33,137 nucleotides of DNA from Bacteroidota bacterium. GTDB lineage: Bacteria; Bacteroidota; Bacteroidia; Flavobacteriales; Flavobacteriaceae. The stretch covers positions 1 through 33,137 of the forward strand of contig JAEWLN010000013.1 in assembly GCA_023457535.1 (NCBI GenBank), written 5' to 3'. A program made the translations under genes and the position numbers. Shown here one piece after another: positions 21,440-31,300 of the stretch (position 1 is the stretch's first letter; every line of letters starts with the position of its first letter). The notes beneath the pieces are model-generated. The model had not been told where the DNA came from. It made no database searches and saw only the letters and a program-made list of their open reading frames with translations.

Positions 21440-23725
21440 TTATTTAACTAACTCAAAATTTTGCTGCAATTCGGCATCGGAGCTACCGCCGATAAAAACG
21501 GTGAACCGACCGGGCTCGGCAATAAAGTTCATGTCGTTGTCATAAAAAGAAAGATCGCGCTCGGACAGCGTAAAGACTACCGTTTTGCGATCGCCTTTTT
21601 TAAGCCAGACCTTTTCGAAGCCTTTGAGTTCGCGCACCGGCCGTGTGACCGATCCGACGAGATCGCGAAGATAAAGCTGTACCACCTCTGCCCCATCGAA
21701 CTGCCCGGTGTTGGCCACATCGACCGATACGATCAATTTTCCGCCCGGCTTTATCGCAGCGGACGAAAGTTTAAGGTTCGAATACGCAAATGTCGTATAG
21801 CTCAATCCGTACCCGAACGGAAACAGCGGTTCGTTGCGCTCGTCAAGGTAGTTGGTGCGGAATTTTTCGAACTTGCCTTCTTTGTTGCCCAGCGGTCGCC
21901 CGGTGTTTTTGTGGTTGTAATAAATCGGGATTTGCCCTACGCTGCGCGGGAACGTCATGGTGAGTTTGCCCGACGGGTTCACATCGCCAAACAAAACATC
22001 GGCGATGGCCAGGCCGGCTTCAGAACCCGCAAACCAAACATCTAGGATGGCCGGTACCATTTGCTCTTCGTCGACAAGCACAAGCGGACGTCCGTTGAAC
22101 AGTACGACAACGACCGGTTTGCCGGTTTTCACCAACGCCTGCAACAAATCTTTTTGCGCCTGCGGAATCCCTATTTGCGTGCGACTGCTGCTCTCGCCAG
22201 ACATTTCCGCCGATTCGCCGATAGCGGCAACAATGACATCTGCGCCGGAGGCTACGGCGATGGCTTCCTCGAGCAATTGTTTGTCCGTACGGTTGTCGCG
22301 GTGCAACGTTTTGCCGAACATCGTAGCGTTGGTTTCAAAGACCTCATCGTAATCAAGGTTGCTTCCTTTTGCATATACGATTTTAGCCGAATTTCCCGCA
22401 ACGGCCTTCAAACCCGCGACCAATGAGATGGCGTTTTCCATTTTCCCGGCCACGCTCCAGGTCCCGCCCATGTTTTCTTTGGCCTCGGCCAGCGGCCCGA
22501 TGACGGCGATCGTACCCTTTTTGCGAAGCGGCAGCGTCTGCCGGTCGTTTTTTAGAAGTACGAATGATTGTGCGGCCGTCTTGCGGGCAATGTCGCGGGT
22601 GGCTTTGGTAAAAATTTCTGTGTTGGCGCGTTTGTCGTCGCAATTTTTGTACGGGTTTTCAAACAATCCCAGGTCGTATTTGGCCTCGAGGATCAGCCGC
22701 GCGGCCTGGTCGATCTGGGCCATGGAAACCTTTCCTTCGTCGAGTGACTTTTTAAGTGTGGTCAGATACCCCTCAGAGACCATATCCATGTGATTGCCTG
22801 CCTGAAGCGCAAGTGCCGACGCCGCTTGCAAGTCGCCCATGCCGTGATCGATCATTTCGCTGACGCCCGTGTAATCCGACACGGTAAAACCTTTGAATCC
22901 CCATTTGTCGCGCAAAATTTCGGTCAGCAGCCAGCGGTTGCCCGTGGCCGGGATACCGTCGATTTCGTTGAACGACGCCATGACCGATCCCGCCCCCGCA
23001 TCGATTGCAGCCTTGTACGGCGGAAAATATTCGTTGTACATTCTGATGCGGCTCATGTCGACCGTATTGTAATCGCGCCCCGCCTCCGACGCGCCATACA
23101 ACGCAAAATGCTTGACGCACGAAAGCATGCTTGTGGTTTTGGACAAATCGTCCTGCTGGTAGCCGCGCACCATCGCCTCGGCAATACGGCTGTTCAGGTA
23201 AGGATCTTCTCCCGACCCTTCAGCCACGCGCCCCCAACGCGGATCGCGGGAAAGGTCGACCATCGGAGAGAACGTCCAGTTGATGCCCGCAGCGGTGGCT
23301 TCCTGAGCGGCAATGCGCGCCGATTGTTCGATGAGCGGCATATCCCAGCTGCACGAGAGCCCGAGCGGTATCGGAAATACGGTTTCGTAGCCGTGAATAA
23401 CGTCCATGGCAAAGATCAGCGGAATCTTAAGCCTGCTTTTCTCGACGGCAAGTTTTTGCACTGCGCGTATATTTTGGACGCCTTTGATATTGAAAAGCCC
23501 GCCGACGTGGCCTTGTTCGATTTTTTTGGAAATATCCCAACTCCCGGCCTGCCCAGTCGTGATATCGCCCGAGGTGGGCAGGTTGAGTTGCCCGATTTTT
23601 TCGTCCACGGTCATTTTGGACAACAGCGCGGTGACGAATTCGGCTTTGGGTTGAAGCTTGTTTTTCTTTTGGGCGTGCGCCACACCGGCTGCAATGATTA
23701 GGGCGACAAGAAATATTTTTTTCAT
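21440..23725 (-). CDS. Glycoside hydrolase family 3 beta-glucosidase (BglX type)
   Basis: A 761-residue periplasmic enzyme: signal MKKIFLVALIIAAGVAHAQ, N-terminal TIM-like domain (about 30-370) with IFAMDVIHGYETVFPIPLGL, DPRWGRVAEGSGEDPYL and VKHFALYGASEAGRDYN; nucleophile Asp284 in GFTVSDYTGV; alpha/beta sandwich (about 390-590) with the likely acid/base in IGESAEMSGESSSRT (Glu511); C-terminal FN3-like domain from about 690. It removes beta-linked glucose from the ends of oligosaccharides. SDYTGV-type GH3 enzymes include the Bacteroides enzyme paired with GH144 that prefers beta-1,2-linked glucose (from memory). The start is ATG 23725, overlapping the esterase stop (ATGA); an open frame extends upstream without homology. 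Confidence 0.93.
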   Translation of the reverse strand: MKKIFLVALIIAAGVAHAQKKNKLQPKAEFVTALLSKMTVDEKIGQLNLPTSGDITTGQAGSWDISKKIEQGHVGGLFNIKGVQNIRAVQKLAVEKSRLKIPLIFAMDVIHGYETVFPIPLGLSCSWDMPLIEQSARIAAQEATAAGINWTFSPMVDLSRDPRWGRVAEGSGEDPYLNSRIAEAMVRGYQQDDLSKTTSMLSCVKHFALYGASEAGRDYNTVDMSRIRMYNEYFPPYKAAIDAGAGSVMASFNEIDGIPATGNRWLLTEILRDKWGFKGFTVSDYTGVSEMIDHGMGDLQAASALALQAGNHMDMVSEGYLTTLKKSLDEGKVSMAQIDQAARLILEAKYDLGLFENPYKNCDDKRANTEIFTKATRDIARKTAAQSFVLLKNDRQTLPLRKKGTIAVIGPLAEAKENMGGTWSVAGKMENAISLVAGLKAVAGNSAKIVYAKGSNLDYDEVFETNATMFGKTLHRDNRTDKQLLEEAIAVASGADVIVAAIGESAEMSGESSSRTQIGIPQAQKDLLQALVKTGKPVVVVLFNGRPLVLVDEEQMVPAILDVWFAGSEAGLAIADVLFGDVNPSGKLTMTFPRSVGQIPIYYNHKNTGRPLGNKEGKFEKFRTNYLDERNEPLFPFGYGLSYTTFAYSNLKLSSAAIKPGGKLIVSVDVANTGQFDGAEVVQLYLRDLVGSVTRPVRELKGFEKVWLKKGDRKTVVFTLSERDLSFYDNDMNFIAEPGRFTVFIGGSSDAELQQNFELVK

Positions 23726-24441
23726 TTGGGGTAGGCTTTTTGGGTTTGTTGGAACATCCAGCGGTAAATCTCTTCGTTGTCGTAGACGCGCGTCCATGCA
23801 TCGTGGTTGGCGTCGTCGAAAATCGTAAGTGTAATTTGCGAATCGGGGCATGATTTTATTTTTTTATAGATCGACGTTGAATAACTGACGTCCACCACAT
23901 CGTCGAGCAGTCCGTGGAATACGCGGATGGGAATATGGGCCAGCTTGCAATTCTCAATCATCGGAACGCGATCGACAAAACCGCATATGGGCACAATGGC
24001 CGCGAAGGTTTCCGGATGTGCGATGGCAAGATTCCAGGCTCCCCATGCGCCCATACTGAGCCCTGTCAGGTAGATGCGCTGCGCGTCGACGGCATTTTCA
24101 TTTTGTATTTTTTGTATCAGTTGGTATAGCGCGTCAGGGTCCCAATAGTCGTCGTCGGGGCATTGCGGGGCGAGCACGTACGCGTCCAGCGGATGCGAAG
24201 CAGCGTACTTGAGCGGTCCGTGCGCTTTGACCTTTTCCAGATTGGTGCCTTTTTCTCCTGATCCGTGCAGGAAAACGATCAGCGGTTTCCTGGTTTTTTT
24301 ATCGTTTGGGCTTTGTAAAATATAGCCGTAATTTTTGTTGTACGTCAGTTGGGTCGAAAATGAACCCTTGGTTTGCGTCTGGGCCTCTGCCATCGCGGTG
24401 CAGCATAAAAACGCCATCAGGGTTCGTAAAAGCGCCTTCAT
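23722..24441 (-). CDS. Secreted alpha/beta-hydrolase, carbohydrate esterase-like
   Basis: A 239-residue protein with a signal peptide (MKALLRTLMAFLCCTAMAEA) and an alpha/beta-hydrolase fold of the LpqC/dienelactone-hydrolase or CE1-like group. The oxyanion region is LIVFLHGSGEKG; the nucleophile is Ser129 in GLSMGAWG; the acid is Asp180 or Asp181 in HGLLDDVVDV; the histidine is His213 in DDANHDAW. It probably removes acyl substituents from the polysaccharide in the periplasm. It begins 1 bp after the GH144 stop and overlaps the GH3 start, so it is expressed with both enzymes. Confidence 0.82.
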   Translation of the reverse strand: MKALLRTLMAFLCCTAMAEAQTQTKGSFSTQLTYNKNYGYILQSPNDKKTRKPLIVFLHGSGEKGTNLEKVKAHGPLKYAASHPLDAYVLAPQCPDDDYWDPDALYQLIQKIQNENAVDAQRIYLTGLSMGAWGAWNLAIAHPETFAAIVPICGFVDRVPMIENCKLAHIPIRVFHGLLDDVVDVSYSTSIYKKIKSCPDSQITLTIFDDANHDAWTRVYDNEEIYRWMFQQTQKAYPK

Positions 24442-24442
24442 A

Positions 24443-25810
24443 TCAGGGTGCGAGGCTGTGTTTGGTTGAACTGAAACCCAGGCTCAGCAACCCCGCTTTG
24501 ACCTCAGGCGCGCCCATGAACAAATCCCATAACATGCTGCTACGGTAGTTTTCGATCATCGGGACGATCGTGCCCTGATCAATGGCCAGATAACGCGCCG
24601 TACGCCAGTTGTAATGCGGCGAAAACGCATCGTAAGGCCCGGCAATCCCAATCAGGTCTGTACGTTCTTCGTACAGATAACGCAGCATGCGCATGGATTC
24701 TTCAGGAGTATACGGGAACGAAGACAGCGCGGCCGTAGGGGTAATAACGCCTTTGTCATTGTTGGGCTGGTGTGCCGAGTAGCCGGTAGAACCGTCGCTG
24801 TTGCGCGAGTAACTGGCGGTAAGTCCCCAGCATTTTTCGCTGTATCCGTTCCAGCCGATCGGATTGGCCTGGCAATAATTGTAAATGATTTTCGCGTGGT
24901 TTTGATTGAGTTGCCAATAATCGCCGTACTGGTCCGTGAGTCCGGTCGGGTCAAGCCCGAGATGTGAATAATGCGACCAGAAAAGCGGCCCGACACTATT
25001 GGTGCCGTTGTGCTTGAATACCAATGGCAGATTGTAGTGTGAATTGCCGCTGACAATCGCACCGTTTCTTGCCCAGCCTTGATTGTAAGCATCTGCTCCT
25101 ACAGGATGTGTAGGCGAAGATGCCGCCATGATGTAGGTAATCAGACACTCGTTGTATCCTTCGAGCTTAAAGTTTTTGACCCATTCAAAATTGGGCGACC
25201 AATGCCAGTAAAGCACGTTTTGTCCGCCGCGCGTGTACCAGGTCCAGTCAACGCCTTTCCAGAGCGCATCGGCTTTTTGGGCCAATGCCTGTTCTGCGGG
25301 AGTTCCGTCTTTGAAGTATTCGCGCATGCAAATCAGCGCCTGGCACAAAAATGAGGTTTCCACCAGATCGCCGCCGTCATCATCGTTGCCAAACGGAACG
25401 ACATCGCCATTGGTACCGTTGAGCCAATGCGGCCACGCGCCGTGGAACCGATCTGCATTTTCGAGAAAGTCAAGCGATGTGGTCATTCGTGCAACGGCCT
25501 CTTCGCGGGGCACAAAACCGCGCTCAATCCCGACCAATATCGTCATCAGTCCAAACCCTGAACCGCCTGTGGTAACCAGATTGGCATCCACCGATGGATT
25601 ATCGATGTGGTAGCGCTCGCGGGCGAGTTTCGAATTGGTTTCGGCGTATTCCCAAAAGTATTTGAGTGCATCGAGCTGGACTTTGTCAAGCAATTGCTCA
25701 TCGGTAAGCGTCGACGGTGGCGTCGGAACTACCGGTGTGCCGTTGTTGGAGTCTGAGCAGGAGCAGGAGATCAACAATGGGACAAACAGGAAGAATTTGA
25801 GGATTTTCAC
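24443..25810 (-). CDS. GH144-type (PF10091, formerly glucoamylase-like) beta-1,2-glucanase
   Basis: A 455-residue lipoprotein (MKILKFFLFVPLLISCSCSD, Cys16 or Cys18) with a Pro/Thr linker and an (alpha/alpha)6 barrel. The family wording is clear: DALKYFWEYAETNSKLARER, GGSGFGLMTILVGIERGFV, HGAWPHWLNGTNG, a DDDGGDLVETSFLCQALI stretch (143-160), LYWHWSPNFEW, LEGYNECLITYIMAASSP, and late AGPYDAFSPHYNW and LAIDQGTIVPMIENYRSSML. Many databases call it glucoamylase, but characterised members (GH144) cleave beta-1,2-glucan, endo or sophorose-releasing. Acidic residues at 144, 148, 151, 217 and 221 are catalytic candidates. The start is GTG 25810: an upstream GTG (25852) lies in the terminator hairpin. 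Confidence 0.82.
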   Translation of the reverse strand: MKILKFFLFVPLLISCSCSDSNNGTPVVPTPPSTLTDEQLLDKVQLDALKYFWEYAETNSKLARERYHIDNPSVDANLVTTGGSGFGLMTILVGIERGFVPREEAVARMTTSLDFLENADRFHGAWPHWLNGTNGDVVPFGNDDDGGDLVETSFLCQALICMREYFKDGTPAEQALAQKADALWKGVDWTWYTRGGQNVLYWHWSPNFEWVKNFKLEGYNECLITYIMAASSPTHPVGADAYNQGWARNGAIVSGNSHYNLPLVFKHNGTNSVGPLFWSHYSHLGLDPTGLTDQYGDYWQLNQNHAKIIYNYCQANPIGWNGYSEKCWGLTASYSRNSDGSTGYSAHQPNNDKGVITPTAALSSFPYTPEESMRMLRYLYEERTDLIGIAGPYDAFSPHYNWRTARYLAIDQGTIVPMIENYRSSMLWDLFMGAPEVKAGLLSLGFSSTKHSLAP

Positions 25811-25829
25811 TATGCGTATTTTAAAATTG

Positions 25830-25857
25830 AAAAAAGCCCGGCGGTGGTCCACCGGGC
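25830..25857 (-). terminator. Terminator-like hairpin between LamG lipoprotein and GH144
   Basis: GCCCGGCGG (25836-25844) pairs with CCACCGGGC (25849-25857), one G-U wobble, loop TGGT, with six T residues on the minus strand (25835-25830). The GH144 GTG start lies 20 bp further on. Read-through here would set the ratio of binding proteins to enzymes. Confidence 0.85.
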
Positions 25858-25871
25858 ATAAGATTTTAAGG

Positions 25872-26840
25872 TTATTTGCCTTCGCTTTCGAGTTCGTACA
25901 ACGTACCTACTTCAGCGCCGCTAAGGCCTTTGTTGTAGATGCGCAATTCGTCAAGCTTGCCAGCGTAATTGGTGGCCCATGACTGGGCACCGGTAGCGCT
26001 TGTCAAAGGCGGCGTTGTGGAAAATTGGTGTGCGCCGATCACCACCTGGCTGAATGATCCGCCAAAATCGATGTTGCCCCATACAGGCGCGCCGTTCGGG
26101 TTGTCGATGCCACCCGGATCATTGGCATATGCGATGAACGAACCTGGGTATCCGCCCTCAGGTGCGAAGGCAGCCTCGACGCTTGTTGCGGCCACTCCGT
26201 TGATGTAGCTACTGAATTTGCCTGTAGCGCCGTCATAAGTCAGTACGACGTGCATCCACTCGTTCATCATGTCGTCGATGTTTACAATCGGTCCATAGCT
26301 TTGCCATACCACGCCGGTTCTTTTGTTCTCAAATAGGTATTTCAAACGCAGGCGGTCCGGAAATTCTGCACTCGGGTTTTCGAGAAATACGTTCATTCCG
26401 CCCCAGAACTCGTCAGGCTTTACCAATGTAAAAATACCTTGTGTTCCCAAACCCTGAGTAGGGGTATCGTTGTTGGCCACTGTCCCGGCAGAGTTCATCC
26501 AGAATGAAATGGTAAAACCGGTGCTTACCCCGCCGATTGCGGTTAGGCCGTTGTAAACAGCATAGCGCGCCTCTGTAGACGAACCTTGCCATCCCTGCCC
26601 TTTTGCGCCCTGCGAATACGCCACGTTTGTGCCCGTTCCGGCATTGTTGGTCTTGGCTTCTACTGTGGAATTCTCAAAACTCCATTTGGCTACGAGATTA
26701 TCTGCAGCAACGTTGTCGGAACTCTCTACATTGCCTACAGGCGGGATGAATGTTCCGTTATCGTCGTCGCCACAACTTGTAAGTGTGCCAAGGCCCAACG
26801 CAATTGCTAAAGAACACATTGTTAAATTCTTTGTTTTCAT
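25872..26840 (-). CDS. LamG-domain surface lipoprotein (probable glycan-binding protein)
   Basis: A 322-residue lipoprotein. Signal MKTKNLTMCSLAIALGLGTL ends at TSC (Cys23) followed by GDDDNG, an acidic surface-export signal. A linker (about 28-48) leads to one concanavalin-like LamG jelly roll (about 50-315): NLVAKWSFENSTVEAKTN, YAVYNGLTAIGGVSTGFTIS, a central strand pair MNEWMHVVLTYDGATG and FSSYINGVAATSV, and the closing YAGKLDELRIYNKGLSGAEV. In Bacteroidota loci such proteins follow SusD and help hold the polysaccharide at the surface (SusE/F-like role). It ends with the hairpin at 25830-25857. The specific ligand is not shown. Confidence 0.82.
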   Translation of the reverse strand: MKTKNLTMCSLAIALGLGTLTSCGDDDNGTFIPPVGNVESSDNVAADNLVAKWSFENSTVEAKTNNAGTGTNVAYSQGAKGQGWQGSSTEARYAVYNGLTAIGGVSTGFTISFWMNSAGTVANNDTPTQGLGTQGIFTLVKPDEFWGGMNVFLENPSAEFPDRLRLKYLFENKRTGVVWQSYGPIVNIDDMMNEWMHVVLTYDGATGKFSSYINGVAATSVEAAFAPEGGYPGSFIAYANDPGGIDNPNGAPVWGNIDFGGSFSQVVIGAHQFSTTPPLTSATGAQSWATNYAGKLDELRIYNKGLSGAEVGTLYELESEGK

Positions 26841-26886
26841 AATGTTAATGTTTAATGTTTAAAAATGTATTTAGGTTAGAAAATAA

Positions 26887-28335
26887 TTAATAGTTGTTTT
26901 GCGTGAGGCGTCCGCCGCTGGCGATGATCTGCTCTTGCGGGATCGGGAACACTTCATGCTTGCCCACGATAAATGTTTTGCCATCGGCAGCCATGGCGTT
27001 CACCGCCTGTCCGGTGCGCACCAGGTCGAACCAACGGTCGTGCTCCATCGCCATTTCGAGCCGGCGCTCTTTGAGGATTGCATTGAGTGTGATCGCACCA
27101 AGATCTTCCAAACCGGCACGGTCGCGGATTTCGTTCACACGGTCCAGCGCCTCGCCTGTGTTGCCGATGTGGAATCCGGCCTCGGCGCGTATGAGCAACA
27201 GATCGCTGTACTTGAGCACGCGCACATTCTTGGCCGTCGTGCCGCGGTTGCCGTCCCACGATTCGGCGATGCTGCTTTGGTAGGACTTGTAGTTGTATCG
27301 CGGATTGGCGAATGTATTTGGGATCACAAAGCCGTCCCAAAGCACCGAGGGAACGAAAATGATCGTGGCTTCGCGTCGCAAATCACCAGGTTCGTAGGCA
27401 TTGGCAAGGCTCGCCGATGGTGTATTGAAACCCCAACCCAAGTCCGGTGTGCCGCGCGGGGCTTGTACGATGCAGTAATCGGTAATGCCGTTAGTAAGCG
27501 TGGCCTGTATCTCAAAAATGGATTCCACGCCGTTCTCCCCGATTTCCTTCCACACATCGGCGTAATTGTCCATCAGTCCGTATTGGCCGGAGTCAATGAC
27601 CTCCCCGGCCATGTCAAAGGATTGCTGCCATTTTTCCTGATACAGATATACCTTTGCGAGCAATGCCTGAGCCGCGCCTTTGGTCGCACGTCCCATGTCA
27701 AATGAGCCGTACTGGCTTTTTAGTGGCAGTTTGCTGATCGCATCAACCAGGTCGAGCTCGATTTGTGCATACGTTTCCTGTTTGGATTTGCGCGTATAGA
27801 TGATGTTGTTGATGGATTCCTGGTCATTGATGTCGATGTCGCTGACCACAACAGGAACGCCGCCAAAACACCGGACGAGATCGAAATACCACAGGGCGCG
27901 CAAGAATTTGACTTCACCTATGAAGCGGTCGCGCAAATTGGGGTCGATCGTAAATTTCTCCAGGTCGGACAGCGCGGTGTTGGCCCGGTAAATGCCGCCG
28001 TAACGCGATTTCCACGCTTCGTTGAAAGACAGCGATGACACTTCGAAATCGAGATTGTCCAACAGGTTTTTGTCCGTTCCCGTATCGCCGGGACTGGAAC
28101 CTTTGTCTGCATTGTCCGATGTGATGCTTGTGACACCAATCCACGAAAATGCATACGTTTCGTAATCCAGGTTTTTGTTGTATACGGCCGTTACGATCTG
28201 GTTGGCGTTGTTCGGATCGGACAAAAAGTCTGCTTCCGATATGGTTTTTGTCGGATCGATGTCCAGATCATCCTCGCACGAAACAAGGCCTGCCAGGGTT
28301 AATGATACAATAGCGAATCCTAAATATTTTTTCAT
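26887..28335 (-). CDS. SusD/RagB-family surface glycan-binding lipoprotein
   Basis: A 482-residue lipoprotein; signal MKKYLGFAIVSLTLAGLVSC with Cys20 followed by EDDLDIDP, typical of SusD. TPR-type helices carry FIGEVKFLRALWYFDLVRCF GG-type wording, ATKGAAQALLAKVYLYQEKW, the C-terminal RVLKYSDLLLIRAEAGFHIG and ERRLEMAMEHDRWFDLVRTG, and the end IPQEQIIASGGRLTQNNY. SusD caps the SusC channel and captures the glycan. The start is ATG 28335, 11 bp from the SusC stop, the usual tight pair. No terminator separates it from the LamG gene. Confidence 0.96.
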   Translation of the reverse strand: MKKYLGFAIVSLTLAGLVSCEDDLDIDPTKTISEADFLSDPNNANQIVTAVYNKNLDYETYAFSWIGVTSITSDNADKGSSPGDTGTDKNLLDNLDFEVSSLSFNEAWKSRYGGIYRANTALSDLEKFTIDPNLRDRFIGEVKFLRALWYFDLVRCFGGVPVVVSDIDINDQESINNIIYTRKSKQETYAQIELDLVDAISKLPLKSQYGSFDMGRATKGAAQALLAKVYLYQEKWQQSFDMAGEVIDSGQYGLMDNYADVWKEIGENGVESIFEIQATLTNGITDYCIVQAPRGTPDLGWGFNTPSASLANAYEPGDLRREATIIFVPSVLWDGFVIPNTFANPRYNYKSYQSSIAESWDGNRGTTAKNVRVLKYSDLLLIRAEAGFHIGNTGEALDRVNEIRDRAGLEDLGAITLNAILKERRLEMAMEHDRWFDLVRTGQAVNAMAADGKTFIVGKHEVFPIPQEQIIASGGRLTQNNY

Positions 28336-28346
28336 GTCCAATAGGG

Positions 28347-31300
28347 TTAAAAGTTGATGTTGGCGCCCACAAGAAACGTTTTGTTGGTTGGGTACGCATC
28401 GAGTTCGATTCCGGCGCCGCGCAGCGGATTGCCTCTGTCATCGCCTGCAATTTCCGGGGAATAGCCCGAGTATTCAGTAAAAATAAACGGATTGGTCGCC
28501 GTTACGTACAATCGCACGCGCTCGAGCTTATCGAACATCTTGGGCAAGGTGTAACCCAGGGTGATGTTGTTGATGCGCAGATACGCGCCATCCTCTATGT
28601 AGTAAGTCGAGGCACGCGGTACTTCGTTGAACGGCGCGGGGTTCTCGGCAGTTGGATTATTGGGCGTCCAAAGGTTGTCGAGGATGTCGAATTCAATGTT
28701 TTCGCCCGCAAAACGCTGTGCTTTCTTACCGTTGTAGATCTTGTTCCCGCCCACACCATAGGCATCGACAGAAAAATCAATTCCTTTGTACGTTGCTCCC
28801 AGATTGATGCCGTACGTATATTTGGGAATATAGGTTCCCGCATTGATGCGGTCGCGGTCCGTAAGCCCCGGAACCCCGTCAACCATGTCATTGTAGCGCG
28901 GTGCACCCTGGCTATCGTAACCGATTTGCTCCCATACGAAAAAACTTCCGATCGGCGCATCGAGATAAACGCGCTTGGTCGATTGCCCGTTGCTGAGACT
29001 TCCGGCATTGGGAAAGTTCCTGAAAAAATCGCTGTCGCTTCTCGAAACCGCATTTTTGTTGCTTGAATAATTGCCGCCTATCCAATATCGGAAATTTTCG
29101 CCGATGGTGTCGTCCCATCGCAATGTCATTTCAAACCCCTTATTGGTCACTTCACCGGCGTTAACATACACTTTCCCTTCGGATAGAACAGCCGGAGGAT
29201 CTACCTCGAGGATGATTCCGTCCGATCGTCTGTCGTAAATGTCGAACGTTCCGGTAAGGCGGTTGGTCAACAAGGCAAAGTCAAGTCCGAAATCGAACTC
29301 ACGCATCGTTTCCCAGGTGAGATTGGGATCGGGCTTGGAATATTTATACGTGCCGGGCTGGATCTGACCGCCAAAACTATAAGGTTTGCCCACCGTGTAG
29401 GAAGGCGCGTTGTAAGCGGTGCCGTTTCCGTTGCCCACTTCGCCGTATCCGCCCCGGATCTTGAGATGGCTCAAAAACGTAAGGTCTTTCATAAACGATT
29501 CGTTGCTGATTACCCAACCGGCCGATATGGACGGGAAGGTCGCCCATTTTTTGTCGCCGATAAAAGGGCTTAATCCTTCGCGGCGCACCACACCGGTAAG
29601 CAAATAGCGGTCGTTGAACGAATATTCAAATCTGCCGAAATACGCCAGCGAAATAAATGCCGTACTGTGGTAGTTTTCGATCACGTCGGACGGGGTTGCA
29701 TCGCTTGTGTCGCTTGCCAGATCAAGAAACCAGTAATCGGATTTCTCAGGCACATTGTACCGCGTGGCGCGCAGGAATTCGTAATTGTCAATCGTAGATC
29801 GCGAAACTCCCGCCACCAGTGTAAGGTCGTGCCGGCCAACCGTCTTTTTATACGTGAGGTAGTTGTCCCAGTTCCAGTTGAAAAAGTCACTCCGCTTTTG
29901 TTCGAGTTTGTTGTTCCGGATGGCGTTTTCCTCGCCAAAAGTCGCTTCGAAATCAGCCACTGTCGCCTGCGGATTGCTCGTTAAGTATTGATCGCGCAAC
30001 GGCGTATAGATAAACTCTTTCGTATACTCGGCCGTCCCTCCGAAATTGGACGTAAAAACCAATCCCTCCAACAATTTGAAGTCAAGGCCAAGCGAGGCCG
30101 TGACGGTGTTGTACCGCGATTTTTCAGTCGTATTGAACAACTGTGCGACCGGGTTGGCCACGTTGTTGTACCGCGTTCCGGCGTAATCCGGCAAACCGGT
30201 TGTGGTGTTGATGATAGGGGCACCCCACCGGCCGTTGGGATAGACCACAGGCATGATGGGCGCTTGCTTATAAGCGTTGGTAAAAGCACTTAACGGCTTG
30301 GGTGTTTTGGTCCCTGTGGAAAGGTTGATGAAATTGCGCAATTTCACGCGATCGCTCCCCAGGTTATACTCTATCTTATTGAACAAATTGGTTCGCTTGT
30401 AGTTCGTTCCGATCAATATCCCGTCTTCTGCATAATGGGAAACGCCAAGGCTGTAATTGGTCGATTCATTTGCACCGGTAACCGATACACTGTTGTTGGT
30501 AACCGCGCCCACTTGGGTGATCTCTTCAAACCAATCGGTGTTATACGCTTGATTTTGGTTGAAAAACCGCGTCGATCCGAGCGCGGCGTTGTTGTAATAG
30601 GTATACCGGTAGGCATCGGCCATCTTAACCTTTTTGAGCACACTTTTTTCGCCGTAAAAACTGTTGATGGCCACTTTTGGCTCCCCTTTTTTGCCGCGTT
30701 TGGTGGTAATGATGACCACGCCGTTCGCGCCTTTTTGACCGTAAATGGCCAGCGATGAAGCGTCTTTAAGCACGTTGATCGATTCGATATCGTTCTGATT
30801 GAGTCCGTTCAGCGGGCTTGAGCCATTGAGCGCGCTGATCTCTACGCCATCAATGACATAGAGCGGGTCGCGGCCTGCCAGGATCGTGCCCAAACCCCTG
30901 ATGCGGATCGTAGGATTGGCGCCCGGTTCGTCCGTTGCGACTATGTTCACACCTGCAGCTTTTCCCTGGATGGCCTGAATGGCGGATTGTGCAGGAGTTT
31001 TCACAATTTCGTCTGATTTGATCAACGAAACCGATCCCGTGATACTCCCGAGTTTCCGCGTGCCGTAACCCACGACGACCACTTCGTTGAGCGTATTGAC
31101 TTCTTCCGGCATCGAGATGACCATATTTACTGATGCCGGGGCCGATTTGGTCAGATACCCCACCATCGTAAAGGTCAATCGTTCACCCGACGGCACATCG
31201 ATTGAAAACTGTCCGTCGATGTCCGTTACAGCTGATTTGCCGGACGTGCTGTTGACGTTTACCCCGGGTAGCGGCAACCCGGTCTGGTCTGCCACTTTGC

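Noticed and set aside
22790..23701. Open frame of 303 codons opposite the GH3 gene
   Set aside because: Shadow of the GH3 coding strand; no domain, no promoter.
24443..25810. Glucoamylase (alpha-glucan) function for the PF10091 enzyme
   Set aside because: The old family name is misleading: characterised members are beta-1,2-glucanases and the operon encodes a beta-glucosidase of GH3.
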